Shown piece by piece: positions 14,596-17,060 of a stretch of 17,060 bases of DNA; the first letter of the stretch is position 1; every line of letters starts with the position of its first letter. Both the position numbers and the translations under genes were made by a program. Source of the DNA: an uncultured Bacteroidota bacterium. GTDB lineage: Bacteria; Bacteroidota; Bacteroidia; Chitinophagales; Chitinophagaceae. The notes under the pieces were generated by a model. The model saw only the letters and a program-made list of their open reading frames with translations, searched no databases and was not told the origin of the DNA. The stretch is taken from NCBI GenBank assembly GCA_946887345.1, contig CAMPKR010000012.1, positions 1 to 17,060 on the forward strand, written 5' to 3'.

Positions 14596-15797
14596 GACAA
14601 GCAAACAGGAACAAGCTGCTGAGGAAACTACTACTGCGCAACAATGGCGGAGCAGGGAGGATGTGGGCTTCGCTTATTTCTCTGTGTATAGGCACTACCC
14701 TGCTCTTACTATCGGTAATGATATGGTGGAACTTCCAGCAACTGCTGGAAGGAAGAGAAGCTAACGATAGCCTGGGCTCTACCTTTCTGCCTGTGAGCAA
14801 AAAGATCACCAATAGCATGATGGGCAAAAAAGGAGCTAGCCTTTTCAGCACACAGGAGATAGAGGGATTGAAGGCTGCACCACAGGTGCAGGACGTGGGA
14901 CAGCTGACTTCTAATCGTTTTCCTGTATATGCAGTGCTGAACGCAAATGTGGGATTTGCCACGGACATGTTCCTCGAAGCAGTGCCCGACAGGTTTATTG
15001 ACAACAAACCAGAGGATTGGTACTGGCAACCGAGTTCACAGAGAGTGCCGCTGATAGTGTCAGCGCAGTTCCTTGATCTTTATAATTACGGTTTCGCGCC
15101 CAGCCAGGGATTGCCCCAGCTTTCGGAGTCATCCATCATGTCGCTGGCTTTTGAGCTGAGAGTGGGACCGAGAGAACGGCCTGAAGTGTATACAGCGAGA
15201 GTAGTTGGATTCTCCGACCGTATCACCTCCGTATTGGTGCCGCAATCTTTCATAGACTATGGCAATCAACTCTATACAGGACAAGTGACCATACCGCCGT
15301 CCAGGCTCATTGTAAAAACTAAAGACCCCTCAGATAAAAATTTCGTTCAGTTCCTGGAAGAAAATGGATACAATACCAATTCAGAACAACTACGCTGGAA
15401 TAAAGTCCGCGTAATAGTAGAAATAGTAACAGCAGCTACAGGATTACTGGCCATATTGCTATTGGGAATAGGTGCATTGGTATTTGTACTATTTATAGAG
15501 CTTACCATCTCCAAAGCGCAGGCATCTATAACATTGTTGCTGGAGTTAGGCTATAGTCCGCGTTACCTGAGCATCTTTATGATACGTCGCTTCTTTCCCA
15601 TGCTCATCGCCACCCTCCTTGTATCGATGGGACTGGCGACGCTGGCGCAGATACTTAGCTCAGACTTTATTAAGACTCAAAACTTAATTATATCCGATAT
15701 ACCCGGCTGGCCCGTATGGGCAGCCCTTGGCATAAGCACTCTGTTCTTGCTGACATTGGTAAGCAGGAGCATTATAAAAGCCATCGCCAGGAACTAA
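14586..15797 (+). CDS. FtsX/MacB-type ABC transporter permease
   Basis: The 403-residue protein has the layout of a type VII ABC permease. It has a basic N-terminus (RQANRNKLLRKLLLRN), TM1 at about 27-47, a large periplasmic region (about 50-275) and three further helices near 281-305, 328-352 and 376-396. In this group the protein works as a homodimer with its ATPase and moves substrates or signals in the periplasm rather than across the inner membrane. Known relatives include LolC/E, MacB and FtsX. The ATG lies inside the end of the ATPase gene (10-base overlap), and the next gene starts 12 bases after its stop, so all three look co-transcribed. Neither a lipoprotein-release nor an efflux role can be told from the sequence. 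Confidence 0.85.
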   Translation: MAVRQANRNKLLRKLLLRNNGGAGRMWASLISLCIGTTLLLLSVMIWWNFQQLLEGREANDSLGSTFLPVSKKITNSMMGKKGASLFSTQEIEGLKAAPQVQDVGQLTSNRFPVYAVLNANVGFATDMFLEAVPDRFIDNKPEDWYWQPSSQRVPLIVSAQFLDLYNYGFAPSQGLPQLSESSIMSLAFELRVGPRERPEVYTARVVGFSDRITSVLVPQSFIDYGNQLYTGQVTIPPSRLIVKTKDPSDKNFVQFLEENGYNTNSEQLRWNKVRVIVEIVTAATGLLAILLLGIGALVFVLFIELTISKAQASITLLLELGYSPRYLSIFMIRRFFPMLIATLLVSMGLATLAQILSSDFIKTQNLIISDIPGWPVWAALGISTLFLLTLVSRSIIKAIARN

Positions 15798-15809
15798 AAA
15801 GTACAAGAA

Positions 15810-17060
15810 ATGAAATACACCTTAATCCTGCTACTGGCACTGGCATTTGGCCCGGATGCGAGCGCCAAAGACAAAGACCTTAAAATAAAGCAGCAAGAAG
15901 GCGTAGCAGGAACAGACCTGCCACACAATACCCCATTAAAATGCCTGCAATTCCAGCTCCCCTACGAAATATTTTCCTGGAAGTATGACTCTGCCAGGCA
16001 AGAGATCATTGTGCTGCTGAGAGACAGGGGCATGAACCTGAACCGCGGCTATCTTGCTTTGTTTGACATGCGAACCAACGCCTTCCGCTGGGAAATGCCC
16101 GTGAGCACATTTGATATATTCACCAGCAGGGACAGGGTGCTGATAACCAGCAGCGCAGCCACACTCTGCTACAACAGGGCCGATGGACAACTGCAATGGA
16201 GAGCAGAACAGATACGCATCCGCTATGCAGATACGCTGAATGAAATAGGTATCTCTTCCCTCGGAAAGGGACTGGACCTGAAAACAGGACAGGTGATCTG
16301 GACCAAAAAACTGAGAGGCGATGACTACCTGGAAGACTATGTGCAAGTAAACGACACCACCATAGCTGCTTTCGCGAATGGCCTGCATATTTTTAACAGC
16401 CTGACAGGCAAAGGCATCACCGTACCGGGGAAAACAGAAAAAAAAGACGTAGGCGCTGCAGTGGCGATGGGCATAGTAGGCGGACTGCTGGGAGGAGTAG
16501 TGGGAGGCGTGTTGCTGTACTCTGTAGCGGATAAAAAAGAAATGCACGGGACGTCGAAGTTGCTCGTGGCGGGCGACAAATGCTACTTCACCATGATGAA
16601 CAATATTGGTTGTGTGGATATGGCAAGCAGGCTCGTTCTCTGGGACCAAGGTCTGGATCCGCAATGGGCCAGCAGCTGCAGCATGTACCTGTATGACGGA
16701 AAACTGGTGCTGATCAATGACGGTATGGTGCCTGGCGAAAAAAATGAAAAGAAACTGAGCGGCCGGGCGTATCTCGCTGTTTACGATCAGAGGACAGGCG
16801 CGCAGCTATACGAAGAGGAACTAAACAATTACTATGGCGCAATACGCGATAAAAAGCTGGAAGATGATACCCTCACGTTTATCTACATACGGACTATCGT
16901 AAAAATGAATATTAAGAACAGGGCGGTAGCGCTGAAAAAAAGAAACCCCGAAATAGAAAGCTACTATCGCTATTTTGTTGATACTTCCAATACTTATATC
17001 GCCCCGAGCAATGCACAGTTCAAGCGCTTCAACGAAGTCTATCCTGACGTGCGCGAGGCC
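15810..17060 (+). CDS. Exported PQQ-propeller-like protein with internal glycine-zipper segment (3' truncated by window)
   Basis: The frame is open from ATG 15810 to the window end (417 codons, no stop). It starts MKYTLILLLALAFGPDASAK, a likely signal peptide or signal anchor. Repeating motifs of the PQQ/BamB-like propeller type occur: DGQLQWRAEQ (from 125), TGQVIWTKK (from 159), FNSLTGKG (near 195-202), SRLVLWDQGL (from 273) and RTGAQLYEEEL (from 328), each an aromatic-ended strand after a G-containing turn. Around residues 214-238 the run VGAAVAMGIVGGLLGGVVGG is followed by VLLYSV, a hydrophobic glycine zipper unlike an ordinary propeller blade. It lies 12 bases after the permease stop and is probably the extracytoplasmic partner of that transporter. 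The family is a judgement from pattern; no exact function is recognised. Confidence 0.7.
   Translation, partial: MKYTLILLLALAFGPDASAKDKDLKIKQQEGVAGTDLPHNTPLKCLQFQLPYEIFSWKYDSARQEIIVLLRDRGMNLNRGYLALFDMRTNAFRWEMPVSTFDIFTSRDRVLITSSAATLCYNRADGQLQWRAEQIRIRYADTLNEIGISSLGKGLDLKTGQVIWTKKLRGDDYLEDYVQVNDTTIAAFANGLHIFNSLTGKGITVPGKTEKKDVGAAVAMGIVGGLLGGVVGGVLLYSVADKKEMHGTSKLLVAGDKCYFTMMNNIGCVDMASRLVLWDQGLDPQWASSCSMYLYDGKLVLINDGMVPGEKNEKKLSGRAYLAVYDQRTGAQLYEEELNNYYGAIRDKKLEDDTLTFIYIRTIVKMNIKNRAVALKKRNPEIESYYRYFVDTSNTYIAPSNAQFKRFNEVYPDVREA

Noticed and set aside
15936..16664. 242-residue frame antisense to the propeller-like gene
   Set aside because: The plus-strand frame has a signal peptide, propeller motifs and operon spacing. 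The antisense product is a His/Cys/Tyr-rich shadow without family features.

Overview
The window looks like a chromosomal stretch from a Bacteroidota bacterium, probably of the Chitinophagia or a close relative. This rests on several things seen in the sequence. Promoter -7 elements of the TAnnTTTG type lie ahead of several genes. The family set is also typical of the phylum: a FadL-like outer membrane protein, a DUF5362 membrane protein, a eukaryote-type ProRS and a FadD15-type acyl-CoA synthetase. No rRNA, tRNA, CRISPR array or insertion sequence was recognised.

Layout, left to right. A truncated guaB (minus) runs off the left edge. Next is an intergenic repeat, then an orphan PaaK-like CoA ligase (plus) with a TTG start. 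A repeat-rich 0.35 kb gap follows, holding two tight hairpins and an 11-bp tandem repeat, and then a candidate small ORF overlapping a small membrane protein gene. A PNPOx-like flavoprotein gene (minus) converges on it. A second CGCAAAG-type intergenic repeat and a terminator lead to a FadL/OmpP1-type outer membrane protein (minus). Beyond that is a secreted Gly/Tyr/Ser/Arg-rich low-complexity protein (minus), divergent from proS (plus). A DUF5362 membrane gene (plus) and a shared terminator are followed by a higBA toxin-antitoxin pair (minus) with a palindrome over its -7 element. A DUF72 protein and a CLC anion transporter with CBS domains (both minus) come next, then a long-chain acyl-CoA synthetase (minus). 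Divergent from that, a plus-strand operon fills the right end: a LolD-like ABC ATPase, an FtsX/MacB-type permease and a secreted PQQ-propeller-like protein cut by the window edge.

Most of the window is housekeeping or common accessory genes. The right-hand operon is the best candidate for something undescribed. Its ATPase lacks the switch histidine (Leu in its place), its permease overlaps the ATPase gene, and its third product has a propeller-like exported sequence interrupted by a glycine-zipper hydrophobic segment. Other points of interest are the secreted low-complexity protein, the helically phased 11-bp repeat, a candidate small gene next to it, a CLC protein without the usual inner glutamate, and three genes whose reading frames require non-ATG starts.
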